Assembly: GCA_016713445.1 (NCBI GenBank)
Contig: JADJPB010000009.1
Location: forward strand, 186,001-250,000
DNA length: 64,000 nt
Reading direction: 5' to 3'
DNA from: Bacteroidota bacterium
Lineage (GTDB): Bacteria > Bacteroidota > Bacteroidia > AKYH767-A > OLB10
Shown: positions 46,943 through 56,709 of the stretch, piece after piece
How positions within the stretch are numbered: the first letter of the stretch is position 1
Layout of the letters: the number at the start of each line of letters is the position of its first letter
Notes under the pieces: model-generated
What the model was told of the DNA's origin: nothing
Databases searched by the model: none
What the model saw: the letters and a program-made list of their open reading frames with translations, nothing else
Program-made: the position numbers and the translations under genes

Positions 46943-48598
46943 TTTTTTGAAAGCGATTTCCTTTCCGTCATTAATTACAATAATGTAACAACCTTTTGAA
47001 AGGTTAACTGTCAAATTGATTTTGTTAAGTGTACCTAATATTGTATTTAATTCTTGCTTGAGTACGATCTTGCCGCAAACATCATGTATGGATAAGGATG
47101 CTTGGGAGCTGTTCTGAGCAAAATAAATTAATTGAATGATCTCTCCGCTGGCGACAGGATTTGGAAAAACATGCAACAAAGAATTTTGTGGAACATTGAT
47201 ATCGCCCAACCCTAATAAACTATTGGCGAGTGCAAAGTTTGGAATCCCATAACCTAGGAGTGTGTCGGGTATCGAATATTGATGAGCACTTCGTTTCACT
47301 ACTTGAATTATATCCATGTTAGATTTTTGTGACCATGCTTGCCATAAACAAGCAACTGCACCACACATTACCGGACCTGAAAAAGAAGTGCCATTACCCT
47401 GCGTAGGTTGATTGCCACTAAATGGAGAATATAACCAGGTATTTTGTCCTTGAGCAGCTACATCAGGTTTTATTCGGTTGTCATAAGACGGACCATTGCC
47501 ACTAAATCCGGCATAGGCACCACTGAAATCAACTGCCCCAACAGCAAGAATGGAGTCTGCGTCTGCAGGAGCGCTGATATAGTTCCAAGGACTACCGCCT
47601 TCATTTCCTGCGCTGTTAATTACTAAAATTCCTTTTTGTGCTGCCCAATCAGCCGCAATCGTTACTGGGTTACTATCTCCATTCATGTCAGCGTAAAAAT
47701 GATTCTGTGAAGGATCATTAAATTCGGTATAACCTAAGGAAGAATTGATCATGTCGGCACCGGCAGAGTCTGCGAATTCAGCTCCGATCGCCCAATTGTA
47801 TTCCTCAATAATATATTCAGAGTTTGCATCTTCTGTTCTCAATAAGATGTAATCGGCATGTGGTGCAGTGCCTATCAATGTGTCAGGCACATTAGCAGCC
47901 ATACAAGAAAGGACGGACGATCCATGGTTGTGATCGTTGTACACGTTTACTTCGTTATCTACAAAGTCCCAAGTGTACTTGATTTGATTGTGTGTTCTAA
48001 TACTGTCAAAGCAAGACATTAAGTTGGCATCTAAAAATCCTGCATCTAAAACAGCAATCAATTTACCGGCTCCTGTATAACCTTGGTTATGCAATGACAC
48101 GAGTCCCAACATATTCGTCTGATCAAAACTATTTCCATAATTCAATGATTGGTTGCCTTGAAGGCGCAATGCTTGTTTAGATGGTTTTACAGTCGAAACT
48201 AAGTTGTCGAACTTATTTGTGCGATCAGGATTCGGCTGTGGCTTACTTACGTTTTGAACATTTAACACGTATGGCAATTGACTAATGGCTGCTAGTACAG
48301 ATGGATTTGTTGTTTCGATAATGGCAGCGTTGAACCATTTGCTCGCTCGTTTTACAGTTGCACCAGTACCGGCAACTCCAGAGAGATATTGTGGATTTAC
48401 AGGAAGATCACTTTGATCAATTGTTATGTTTTGATTGTTCCTTCTGTCGATTGCTCGCTGAGAAAGAAAATCTAACGGAGAAGAAGTAGTAAAGGGAGAA
48501 TTGTTTTTATCACTAAAAAAAACAACATAGCGATCCTGAGCAATAGCCTGGTGAACGCATGAAGCAAGAAGGATAACAACTAGCAGTTTTAATTTCAT
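46928..48598 (-). CDS. Subtilisin-like serine protease exported by T9SS
   Basis: About 556 residues from ATG 48598: signal peptide (MKLKLLVVILLASCVHQAIAQ split about residue 21), a pro-region, and an S8 domain with the full triad, Asp in VLDAGF (about 185), His in DHNHGSSV (about 225) and Ser in GTSFSGP (about 405), plus the oxyanion Asn in NSAGNEGG. A type A sorting domain closes the protein (VFPNPVASGEIIQLIYF to FKKLIAQ). An extracellular or cell-surface protease. A longer start 17 codons upstream adds a non-signal extension and is rejected. Intact. Confidence 0.93.
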   Translation of the reverse strand: MKLKLLVVILLASCVHQAIAQDRYVVFFSDKNNSPFTTSSPLDFLSQRAIDRRNNQNITIDQSDLPVNPQYLSGVAGTGATVKRASKWFNAAIIETTNPSVLAAISQLPYVLNVQNVSKPQPNPDRTNKFDNLVSTVKPSKQALRLQGNQSLNYGNSFDQTNMLGLVSLHNQGYTGAGKLIAVLDAGFLDANLMSCFDSIRTHNQIKYTWDFVDNEVNVYNDHNHGSSVLSCMAANVPDTLIGTAPHADYILLRTEDANSEYIIEEYNWAIGAEFADSAGADMINSSLGYTEFNDPSQNHFYADMNGDSNPVTIAADWAAQKGILVINSAGNEGGSPWNYISAPADADSILAVGAVDFSGAYAGFSGNGPSYDNRIKPDVAAQGQNTWLYSPFSGNQPTQGNGTSFSGPVMCGAVACLWQAWSQKSNMDIIQVVKRSAHQYSIPDTLLGYGIPNFALANSLLGLGDINVPQNSLLHVFPNPVASGEIIQLIYFAQNSSQASLSIHDVCGKIVLKQELNTILGTLNKINLTVNLSKGCYIIVINDGKEIAFKKLIAQ

Positions 48599-48866
48599 AA
48601 GGAGTAAGCAATTAGTTTTTCTTTGTAAATATATCCTGAGATTTAACAAATGAAGAGGAGTCCTTTAATGAGAAGCAGGTGTTTTTTAACCGATTTATTA
48701 TCTTCTCTGAATTGGTAATTTGACTTATCGAAGATAACTCAAACAAGCTTTTTTTCCTAGAAAACCTTCAATAAAATCTAGAATATTATTAACTGATGAC
48801 AAAAAGAAGGAAGAGTTAGCAGGAAAAATGTTTTTCTTCTTGAAAAAGACTGAAAGTCAAATGAAA

Positions 48867-49553
48867 CTAAGGAGTGTAGGAGGTAAGCTTTTCAGTATAG
48901 ATAAAGCCCGAGACGGTATCCCCGGATATGAAATTGAATTCCAGATCGGAAATATATCGAAAGTAGCAACCAATATTCTTAGCATATTTTTCTTCAGCGT
49001 AGTAATCGTTGAGTAAGTTAGCAGGTTCATCGTCTTCCTTCACAAGAACAGTTTCACTAAATGTTAAGCCGTTGAATGTATCCGGAATTCCTACCGAAGC
49101 ATGCTCATAGGTTCTTGGTGTAAGTGTATTGTAGGCGTTTCCATTCCAGGTAATGCCATTGGTAATTGAAAATACGAGTTTTACAAATCGAATATTGTCT
49201 TCTACTTTTTCTGCACGCTGCGCATTTCTATGGGAAGACCATACTTTGTAAATGATCCAGTTGCCGCCAATGTCAAGCTTAAATCTTTCGATTCGTTGCG
49301 CCAATCGACCTTGATTATCTATAAAAGTGCCAGCTATAGTTTCTTTAAGTGGGTAACTTACGGTATCTCGTGTATTGGTAAATGAATCCCAATACACAGA
49401 GTCAACATTGTAATAGCGGGTGAGGCCTGAGTCGATGGGGAAATAGAGTAAAGTAATGTCAATTGGACTAACGAATGTTTCGTCGTCTTTTTTACAAGAA
49501 GAAATAAATAAAAGAAGGGTGAATCCTAATCCAGAAAGTATGAGATTTTTCAT
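48867..49553 (-). CDS. Lipoprotein of unknown function
   Basis: 228 residues with a lipobox signal peptide (LLLFISSCKKDD, Cys about 20). The mature part is beta-rich with phrases DITLLYFPIDSGLTRYYNVDSVYW, an outer-membrane-associated lipoprotein layout common in Bacteroidota. No catalytic motif. Upstream of mnmA reading direction (it follows mnmA on the same strand after 45 bases) but with no functional link. Intact. Confidence 0.75.
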   Translation of the reverse strand: MKNLILSGLGFTLLLFISSCKKDDETFVSPIDITLLYFPIDSGLTRYYNVDSVYWDSFTNTRDTVSYPLKETIAGTFIDNQGRLAQRIERFKLDIGGNWIIYKVWSSHRNAQRAEKVEDNIRFVKLVFSITNGITWNGNAYNTLTPRTYEHASVGIPDTFNGLTFSETVLVKEDDEPANLLNDYYAEEKYAKNIGCYFRYISDLEFNFISGDTVSGFIYTEKLTSYTP

Positions 49554-49597
49554 GCTATTGATTTAACATTTTTTTTACGTAAGCGCGGACAAATGGT

Positions 49598-50698
49598 TTA
49601 ACTATTTATTGATTTTTGAATGAATCCACCGGCAACTACATCATCTCCCTCATAAAACACAGCACTTTGTCCTGGCGCTACTGACTTTACAGGCGCAAGA
49701 AACTGAACCCTCATTTCATTACCGTGTTGTTCAATTGTACTCATGGTTCCTGGATCTTTGTACCTCACCTTCGAAAGCACTTCTAATCGCTCTGGGATAG
49801 CAGCATACTTTACTAAATTGATATTTCTTACCAACATCTCTTCTTTATTCAAATCTTCAATTTCTCCTAAGATAACGGTGTTGGTGTCGGGTTGAATTTC
49901 GGTTACATACAAAGCTTCCCCTACAGCAATTTCTAAACCTTTTCGTTGGCCAATAGTATAGAAAGGGTAACCTCTGTGTTTCCCTAAGACTTTTCCGTTT
50001 TTATCTCTGAAATCTCCTCCTTCTAAACTTGTTTCTAATTCAGGTACGCGATTTTTTAAAAAGGCACGATAGTCATTATCTGGAATGAAGCAAATCTCAT
50101 AACTCTCACTTTTATTGGCTAGTTCGTGTAAGCCCATATCACGCGCCATCTGTCGTATCGCACTTTTCTCCATACCACCAACAGGAAACATAGTTCTTGA
50201 TAAACACTCTTGCGTTACGCCCCACAAAACATAACTTTGATCTTTAGAAGGATCATGCCCTCGAGAAATAACATGTCGACCATTTTCTTCTCTTACTTTT
50301 GCATAATGTCCGGTGGCAATGAATTCGCAATTTAACATGTCTGCACGCTTGAGCAATGCTTCCCACTTAATATGTGTATTGCACATAACACAAGGATTCG
50401 GTGTTCTACCTGCTAAATACTCATCTACAAAATTGTCGATCACCGATTCACCAAACTCACCTCTTATGTCTAAAATGTAATGCGGAAAACCGTACTCTAC
50501 AGCAATGCTTCTGGCATCATTGATGGAATCTAAACTACAACACCCTGTTTCTTTAGAAGTAGACCCAGAGGATGCGTAATCCCATGTTTTCATGGTCAGT
50601 CCAATCACTTCATATCCTTGTTGATGGAGCATAATTGCAGCTACCGAACTATCGATACCGCCACTCATAGCCATTAAAACTCTTCCTTTCTTATTCAT
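49598..50698 (-). CDS. mnmA: tRNA-specific 2-thiouridylase
   Basis: Makes s2U34 in tRNA. The PP-loop MSGGIDSSV is at residues 11-19 from ATG 50698; catalytic cysteines are in NPCVMCN and YEICFIPD; GHYAKV and RGHDPSKDQSYVLW lie between, and the C-terminal beta domain includes GQRKGLEIAVG and APGQSAVFYEGD. 366 residues, normal. A -7 element lies 9 nt upstream of the ATG. Intact. Confidence 0.96.
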   Translation of the reverse strand: MNKKGRVLMAMSGGIDSSVAAIMLHQQGYEVIGLTMKTWDYASSGSTSKETGCCSLDSINDARSIAVEYGFPHYILDIRGEFGESVIDNFVDEYLAGRTPNPCVMCNTHIKWEALLKRADMLNCEFIATGHYAKVREENGRHVISRGHDPSKDQSYVLWGVTQECLSRTMFPVGGMEKSAIRQMARDMGLHELANKSESYEICFIPDNDYRAFLKNRVPELETSLEGGDFRDKNGKVLGKHRGYPFYTIGQRKGLEIAVGEALYVTEIQPDTNTVILGEIEDLNKEEMLVRNINLVKYAAIPERLEVLSKVRYKDPGTMSTIEQHGNEMRVQFLAPVKSVAPGQSAVFYEGDDVVAGGFIQKSINS

Positions 50699-50707
50699 GG
50701 GTTGGTG

Positions 50708-50715
50708 CAAAGATA
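50708..50715 (-). promoter_or_regulatory. -7 promoter element for mnmA
   Basis: Minus strand TATCTTTG, 9 nt before the mnmA ATG. Confidence 0.55.
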
Positions 50716-50769
50716 TGGAAAAACAATATCTATGTAATGTAAATCTTTAATTGTCAAAACGTTAGGTTG

Positions 50770-52547
50770 TTAATTGGCTATCAAACCTTTAAATTGAATT
50801 TCAAATAAGTTCTTGTAATGCCCGCCTTTCTCTAGGAGCTCATTGTGATTTCCACTTTCAACAATTTCTCCTTTTTCCATAACGATTATTCGATCAGCTT
50901 TATGAATAGTAGCCAGTCGATGGGCAATGACAATGGATGTTCTTTTGAAGTTAAACTTTCGGTGGCTCGCGTGATGATTTCCTCGGTGTCAGTGTCGATG
51001 CTAGATGTAGCTTCGTCTAAAACTAAAATGTCAGGATTATAAGCATAGGCACGCACAAAGGAAATAAGTTGTCTTTGACCCGTCGATAATACTCCGCCTC
51101 GCTCTTGAACGATGAAATTATATTTCCCAGGAAGTGTGTTTATGAATTCATCAGCACCCAAATCTTTTGCTGCGGCTTGAACAGTGTCCATGGTTATCTG
51201 ATCGTACCTCAGTGTGATGTTGTTAATGATGGAGTCAGAAAATAAAAATACATCTTGCAGTACAACACCAATTTTTCCTCTTAAATAATGTAAGTCAAAA
51301 TCGTTAATGTTTATTTCATCAATTAATATTTCTCCTTTGTGGGTGGTATAGAATCGATTTAATAAATTGATGATGGTCGATTTTCCAGCACCCGTAGCCC
51401 CGATGAAAGCAACCATTTCGTGTGGTTGAATTTTGAAGTTGATACCTTTTAGAATCCAGTTGGGAGATTCTGTATTAATGGATGATTCATCATAGGTAAA
51501 CCAAACATTTCTAAATTCAATAACTCCCATAATTTTCTCAGGATGTAATGTGCCTTTGTTGACATTGATTTGGTCTTCATCCATGACTTTGAAAATTCGC
51601 TCCGAACTTACCATTCCCATCTGTAATGTGTTGAACTTATCCGCTAACTCTCGAATTGGACGGAATAACAAATTTATGTACATTATGAAAGCTACTAGGT
51701 TTCCAAAAGTGACTTCATCTCGTATAACTCCTCCTGCTCCATACCAAACGATGAGTCCTATGGAAATAGCTGATAGGATTTCGACTACTGGAAAAAAAAT
51801 GGAATAGTACCAAACCGAACGAATATTTTCGTCGCGATGTTTTTTATTGATGTCCTTGAATTTTTGGTATTCTTCATCTTGTCGGCTAAAAATTTGTACA
51901 ATTCGCATGCCCGTAAGATGTTCTTGGACGAAAGTGTTTAATGCAGATACTTGAGTACGCACACCTGAAAAGGCAGATTTTATTTTGTTTTTGAAGATAT
52001 TGGTGGCAAGGAGTAGGAGTGGAATCGTACTTAAGCTGATAAGAGCAAGTCGCCAGTCAACTATAAACATAACCGTTACAATAACTACTAGTTGTAGAAT
52101 GTCTCCAATGATGATAATTAATCCTTCTGAAAAAATATCAGCTATGGTTTCCATATCTGAAACGCTTCTGGTTACAGAAGCTCCAACAGGTGTTTTGTCG
52201 AAATACTGAAGTTTGAATTGACTCATTCTTTTGAAAAGCACTTCACGCATGTCACGAATAACATTTTGTCCGAGGAGATTGGTGTACCATGCATGAAAGT
52301 ATTGCAACACCGATTGCAACACTAATACGAACAACATCGCTACACTCATCCACAATAATCCAATGGCGTCCCCTGGCGATAAATAATGATCAAGGATGTA
52401 TTGAGTCATCAATGGACGCAAAGGTCCAAGTAAGGCTAAAGTTAAGGTTAACCCAATCGACAAATAAAAGATTTTGCGATATGGTTTTGAGAATACAAAT
52501 ATTCTCCTCAGTAAATTTGAGTCAAAAGCTTTTCCCGATACGCTCAT
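50770..52547 (-). CDS. ABC transporter (exporter type, fused membrane and ATPase domains), 3' frameshift
   Basis: About 591 residues: six-helix membrane domain (1-310) then ATPase with Walker A GATGAGKST, Q-loop VLQDVFLF, signature LSTGQRQ (second Gly of LSGGQ is replaced), Walker B ILVLDEATSSID. The C-terminus is out of frame because of a missing base in the T4 run 50944-50947 (plus strand); repair gives SKRTSIVIAHRLATIHKADRIIVME and a stop at 50770-50772, restoring the switch histidine. Works as a homodimer or heterodimer; lipid A/drug-type substrate not predictable. Its ATG overlaps the truA stop (ATGA). Confidence 0.92.
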
Positions 52548-53314
52548 CTTTGAAAGAAGTATTGACGATCCACTTGAAGATAATTGTACTTTACCTCTTC
52601 TAAAAACAAACCTTGGGCAGGAACTGTTTTTCCTGCTTCAGTACGGTCTTTACTGACGAGAATTGCTTTAAACTCATCCAGCGATATTTTCCCTGTTCCA
52701 ACTTCGTATAAAGTTCCTACCATAGCTCTGACCATGCCACGTAAAAAGCGGTTGGCAGACACTGTAAACTGGAGATCATCATTTTTCTCAATCCATTTGC
52801 ATTCACTCACGATGCAGTTCTTGGTTAATTGATTGCCTCCTTTTTTAGCAAAGCAGGAAAAGTCGAGTTGTGGCAAGCATAATGCAGCGGCTTCATTCAT
52901 CGCATCTAGGTTCACTTTTTGACGATTGAACCAAAAGTAATTATTGTTGAAAGGACTTGGTTTCCTTTTGATGTAATAACTGTAGGATCTTTGAATGCCA
53001 TCAAAACGAGCGTGAGCATCTGAAGATACAGGAATTAAATCATAAACACGAATGTCGCGCGGTAGTAAGGAGTTAATTTGAAAGAGTGCCTTTTCGATAT
53101 TGTCTACTTCAGTTTCAAGATCAAAGTGAGCATAAAACTGCGTAGCATGAACACCTTTGTCTGTTCGGCCGCATCCTGTAGTTTCGATCGTAGTACGGAA
53201 TACGGTAGTGAATACGTGATTTATGTGATGCTGAATGGAAATATCATTGGGTTGAATTTGCCACCCAAAATAAGAAGTTCCATCGTAAGCTAAACTCGCG
53301 AAATAACGGTGCAT
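52544..53314 (-). CDS. truA: tRNA pseudouridine(38-40) synthase
   Basis: 256 residues. The catalytic Asp is in CGRTDKGVHA, with the N-terminal LAYDGTSYFGWQ and the C-terminal RFLRGMVRAMVGTLYEVG typical of TruA. Start ATG 53314 lies 3 nt after a -7 element, so the message is probably leaderless. Coupled to the following ABC transporter by a 4-base overlap. Intact. Confidence 0.95.
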   Translation of the reverse strand: MHRYFASLAYDGTSYFGWQIQPNDISIQHHINHVFTTVFRTTIETTGCGRTDKGVHATQFYAHFDLETEVDNIEKALFQINSLLPRDIRVYDLIPVSSDAHARFDGIQRSYSYYIKRKPSPFNNNYFWFNRQKVNLDAMNEAAALCLPQLDFSCFAKKGGNQLTKNCIVSECKWIEKNDDLQFTVSANRFLRGMVRAMVGTLYEVGTGKISLDEFKAILVSKDRTEAGKTVPAQGLFLEEVKYNYLQVDRQYFFQR

Positions 53315-53317
53315 TTG

Positions 53318-53325
53318 CAAAGATA
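53318..53325 (-). promoter_or_regulatory. -7 promoter element for truA
   Basis: Minus strand TATCTTTG with only 3 nt to the ATG. Compared with ffs, where 4 nt separate the element from the RNA start, this predicts transcription starting at about the start codon. Confidence 0.6.
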
Positions 53326-53412
53326 CTCAGGCAAATCTTTCTTTTTGTAAGATTTGTTGAAACATAGCTAATTGATTGGCGTAAAAAGAATTAAATTACT
53401 TAAAAAAAGCAT

Positions 53413-54253
53413 ATGTTCCAGCCATTTCTACCTTCAACGATTAAACAACATTTTCTTCAATTTAATTCAGTCGATGATATTCCGCAAGAAACATTTGACC
53501 GAATTAAAAAAGGTTTCGCTGAACAAAATTCTGAAAATCCATTGATTAGCATCGTGGTTATTGCGTATAATGAGGAAAAAACAATTATAAAGTCGTTGTC
53601 TTCATTGTCTTCTCTCAAATCTAAATATTCTTTCGAAGTAATTGTATCCAATAATAATTCATCAGATCGAACTCAAGAAGTATTGGATAAATGCGGCGTA
53701 AAATCAGTTTTTCAACCGTTGCAAGGTGTGGGGAATGCTCGTGATGCGGGCTTACAGATAGCTCGTGGTAAATATCATTTGTGTGCAGATGCAGATACTA
53801 TTTATCCTCCAAATTATATCGACGAAATGATTTCGCCTTTAGAGACTGGAGAAGCAATTTGTACTTATGGTCGAGTAGCTTTTTTGCCTGATGGGAATAA
53901 GTCTAGGTTTGCGTTAAGTATCTATGAAATTTTTAAAGACATTGCAATTGGACTTCGTGCCATCAAACGTCCCGAATTAGTAGCTGGCGGAGCAAGCTTG
54001 GCTTTTTTTACTCGGATGGGAAAACAAATAGGTTGGAGAACAGACGTGGCTCGAGGAGAAGATGGTCAAATGGTTTTAGCGATGAAACGTTTTGGCAAAG
54101 TGAAAATGGTAAAAACAAGTGGTTCTAGAATTTGGACAACAGCAAGAACATTGGATAGAGACGGAAGTTTTTTTTAAGTTGATTGGAAAGCGAGTAAAAA
54201 AAGAAATCTCTAGAGTTCATTTTTACTTTATACCATCAAAACAAAGCGCTTAA
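53413..54253 (+). CDS. GT2 glycosyltransferase, 3' frameshift
   Basis: About 279 residues. GT-A signatures: SIVVIAYNEEKTI, SNNNSSDRTQEVLDKC, CADADTIYPPNYI (DxD), then GGASLAFFTRMGKQIGWRTD and RGEDGQMVLAMKRFGKV. The C-terminus is cut by an eight-base T run at 54168-54175; with seven, the frame continues SFFKLIGKRVKKEISRVHFYFIP to a TAA at 54251-54253. No membrane segment. Sugar donor unknown; may serve surface glycan synthesis. Ends next to the convergent tpiA. Confidence 0.88.
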
Positions 54254-54254
54254 A

Positions 54255-55019
54255 TTAAGGTAGCGATTTAATAATATTTACAAAGCTTCTCGATTTCAAA
54301 GAAGCACCGCCAATTAATCCTCCGTCAACATCAGGAAGCGAAAAAATTTGGGCGGCATTTTGATCATTACAACTCCCACCATATAAAATGGAAGTTTCTT
54401 CCGCAACTTCAATTGAGTATTTTTTACGGATGATAGCACGAATGAATGCATGCATTTCTTGTGCTTGCTCTGGACTAGCTGTTAATCCGGTTCCAATTGC
54501 CCAAACAGGTTCATAGGCAATAATACATTTTTTGAAATCATCACCGGAAAGATGAAATATTTCTGTCGACAACTGTTGTTCTATTCTATTAAAATGAATA
54601 GAGGAATTTCGTTCTTCTAACGACTCTCCAATACAAAACACGGGAGTTAAGGATTGTTGAAGAGCCATATTTATTTTATGAGAAAGTAAATCACCTGATT
54701 CCTTAAAATACAACCTTCTTTCCGAATGTCCAATTAAAACATGATTAGCTCCGTAGGATTGGATCATACTGGCAGAAATTTCACCGGTATAAGCACCTGC
54801 AACATGATCGTTGCAATTTTGCGCACCCACATGAATTCTTGCATCACCTAAGCAAAGTTGCACAACCGCTCCAAGGTGAACAAAAGAAGGAAAAAGGATC
54901 ACTTTGAGATTTCTGCTTTCTTCATCCTTTAACATTCCTGTGATTTCCGAAACCAAAGCAAAAGCTTCGTCCCTGTTTAAGTTCATTTTCCAGTTGCCAG
55001 CAACTATTTTTCGAGCCAT
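54255..55019 (-). CDS. tpiA: Triosephosphate isomerase
   Basis: 254 residues. NWKMNL at the N-terminus (catalytic Lys), IGHSERR (catalytic His), AYEPVWAIGTG (catalytic Glu, loop 6) and GGSCNDQNA, all canonical. Glycolysis enzyme, cytoplasmic dimer. Own -7 element at 55042-55049. Intact. Confidence 0.97.
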   Translation of the reverse strand: MARKIVAGNWKMNLNRDEAFALVSEITGMLKDEESRNLKVILFPSFVHLGAVVQLCLGDARIHVGAQNCNDHVAGAYTGEISASMIQSYGANHVLIGHSERRLYFKESGDLLSHKINMALQQSLTPVFCIGESLEERNSSIHFNRIEQQLSTEIFHLSGDDFKKCIIAYEPVWAIGTGLTASPEQAQEMHAFIRAIIRKKYSIEVAEETSILYGGSCNDQNAAQIFSLPDVDGGLIGGASLKSRSFVNIIKSLP

Positions 55020-55041
55020 AATTCTTTTTTTGAAAGCGTGG

Positions 55042-55049
55042 CAAAGATA
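55042..55049 (-). promoter_or_regulatory. -7 promoter element for tpiA
   Basis: Minus strand TATCTTTG, 22 nt before the ATG. Confidence 0.5.
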
Positions 55050-55067
55050 ATAAAATTGGCGAAATTC

Positions 55068-56702
55068 TTAAGGAGTAAAAACCGAGATTTTTACTAGTGA
55101 GCTTGTCATGCGTTTTCGAATAACTAGATAATTCATTCCATGCTGTAGTTCGCTCCCTGCAATAGTTTTGATTTGTGGACCTTTGTCAAAATAAACTCTA
55201 TCTAATGTTTTTATTTCGCCACCGCTTTGATTGACTAAAACAAATTCAATCCATCCTGCATCTGGATTGTTAAAATGCACTGTTGTCTTATTTAGTGTAC
55301 TTACGGGGTTGGGAATAACGGTCTCAAAGGTACTATTATCGTGGCTGTTATTTCGACGAAACTCGGATTCGAAAGGTCCAATGTCAACGCTGTTCCCTAA
55401 AATCCGGGTGGAATCATTAAAATCAAAATCAACATGTAATGTGCCCAAATTAAATCCACCGTCAATCAATACCGATCCCTCTTCTACACTATAATCATCC
55501 ATAAGGGAATTCTTAAAACGAACGCTTGATGCATCTTTGGTGGTATAATTATTACTTACAAATATTTGCTGAGACATTGTATTTATTAATCCGTCTTCTT
55601 CGTTACTCGTTAAATGGCCGTCCTGAACTATTACATTATTTAATATATTATTCTTTGGAGCTCCTTTAGCATTGAGGAAGCGAATACCCTCAAATTTTGG
55701 ATGTAGTATTAAATTATTGAAAATTTGAAAATACATCCCAGGCAAGGAGGCAATTCCATCAATATATATCCCATACTTTCCACTGGGTAAATTGTTTCTG
55801 TAACCAGGACGAATGATCTGATTGTTGTAAATAAATACATCCCCTAAACCCTTTGAGTAAATTCCCATTCCTTCGCCATCGAGTATTTTGTTATTGTATA
55901 TTTCTCCTGTACTTCCTTCACCCAGCGTAATACCTGTCATTTGCCAGTCGGCCATCTGCTGACTGTCGTGCCGAATCTGATTGTGGTGGATTTTTGTATT
56001 GATGGCAGACGCAACTTGAATTCCATCCCACCCAGTGTTTTCAACTCGATTATGGTGAATATTCACATTTCTTAATAATGCTGGTAGTACCACCGAAGAA
56101 ATTCCATTGCAATTAATGGTTTGTCCTTGATAAAAAGTACTTCCAATATACATTCCTTCTGTTCCAGTATCATGAATATAACAGTGATGAATATTGGTAT
56201 TTTCTTGAATAAATGTATTTCTGTCGAATCCACAAAAAGGTTCAGTTTTGGCAGTGATACCTGAATGTTGTGAAAAGCCGATCTCGACATTTTCTATTTC
56301 AAAATCGCTACTAAAATCTCCAATGCTTAAGCCGCTACCAATGCGGTTAAAGATGCGAATTCCGTAGGTTGAATTCGCATCTCCATTTCCGGAGAGTTTT
56401 ATAAACTTAGATTGCCTTATAGAAATTCCAAAATAGTGATCGCTGTTGATTTCAACGACACCCTCTGAATTCATGATGACTATAGGTAGATCCTTAGTTC
56501 CTTTGATATTCTTGAAGATGATGAAAGGACGTGTGCCTTTCTTTAGTAAAAGTGTATCCCCGGGTTGTAAACTTATATAAGGATTCAATTGCCCATCAAT
56601 CACCCATACAGACGAGTCGGCTACCATGCTTTTTTGAGCGTGAGTATTCATCACGAAAAAAAAGCTGCAAATAAACAAAACTGAAAATGCGTTTTTTATC
56701 AA
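55068..56702 (-). CDS. Secreted right-handed parallel beta-helix protein
   Basis: 544 residues with a signal peptide (SVLFICSFFFVMNTHAQ) and a body of repeating turns rich in Asn/Gly/His (NVNIHHNRVENTGWDGIQV, TKIHHNQIRHDS, GEIYNNKILDGEGMGIYSK, DVFIYNNQIIRPG), the pattern of PbH1 repeats found in polysaccharide lyases and adhesins. The C-terminal 80 residues resemble a sorting domain (VIPNPVSTLNKTTVHFNNPDA). No lyase catalytic residues can be assigned. It starts at a TTG just after the LruC gene stop, so the two are probably co-transcribed. Confidence 0.82.
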   Translation of the reverse strand: MIKNAFSVLFICSFFFVMNTHAQKSMVADSSVWVIDGQLNPYISLQPGDTLLLKKGTRPFIIFKNIKGTKDLPIVIMNSEGVVEINSDHYFGISIRQSKFIKLSGNGDANSTYGIRIFNRIGSGLSIGDFSSDFEIENVEIGFSQHSGITAKTEPFCGFDRNTFIQENTNIHHCYIHDTGTEGMYIGSTFYQGQTINCNGISSVVLPALLRNVNIHHNRVENTGWDGIQVASAINTKIHHNQIRHDSQQMADWQMTGITLGEGSTGEIYNNKILDGEGMGIYSKGLGDVFIYNNQIIRPGYRNNLPSGKYGIYIDGIASLPGMYFQIFNNLILHPKFEGIRFLNAKGAPKNNILNNVIVQDGHLTSNEEDGLINTMSQQIFVSNNYTTKDASSVRFKNSLMDDYSVEEGSVLIDGGFNLGTLHVDFDFNDSTRILGNSVDIGPFESEFRRNNSHDNSTFETVIPNPVSTLNKTTVHFNNPDAGWIEFVLVNQSGGEIKTLDRVYFDKGPQIKTIAGSELQHGMNYLVIRKRMTSSLVKISVFTP

Positions 56703-56709
56703 TAGTCTA

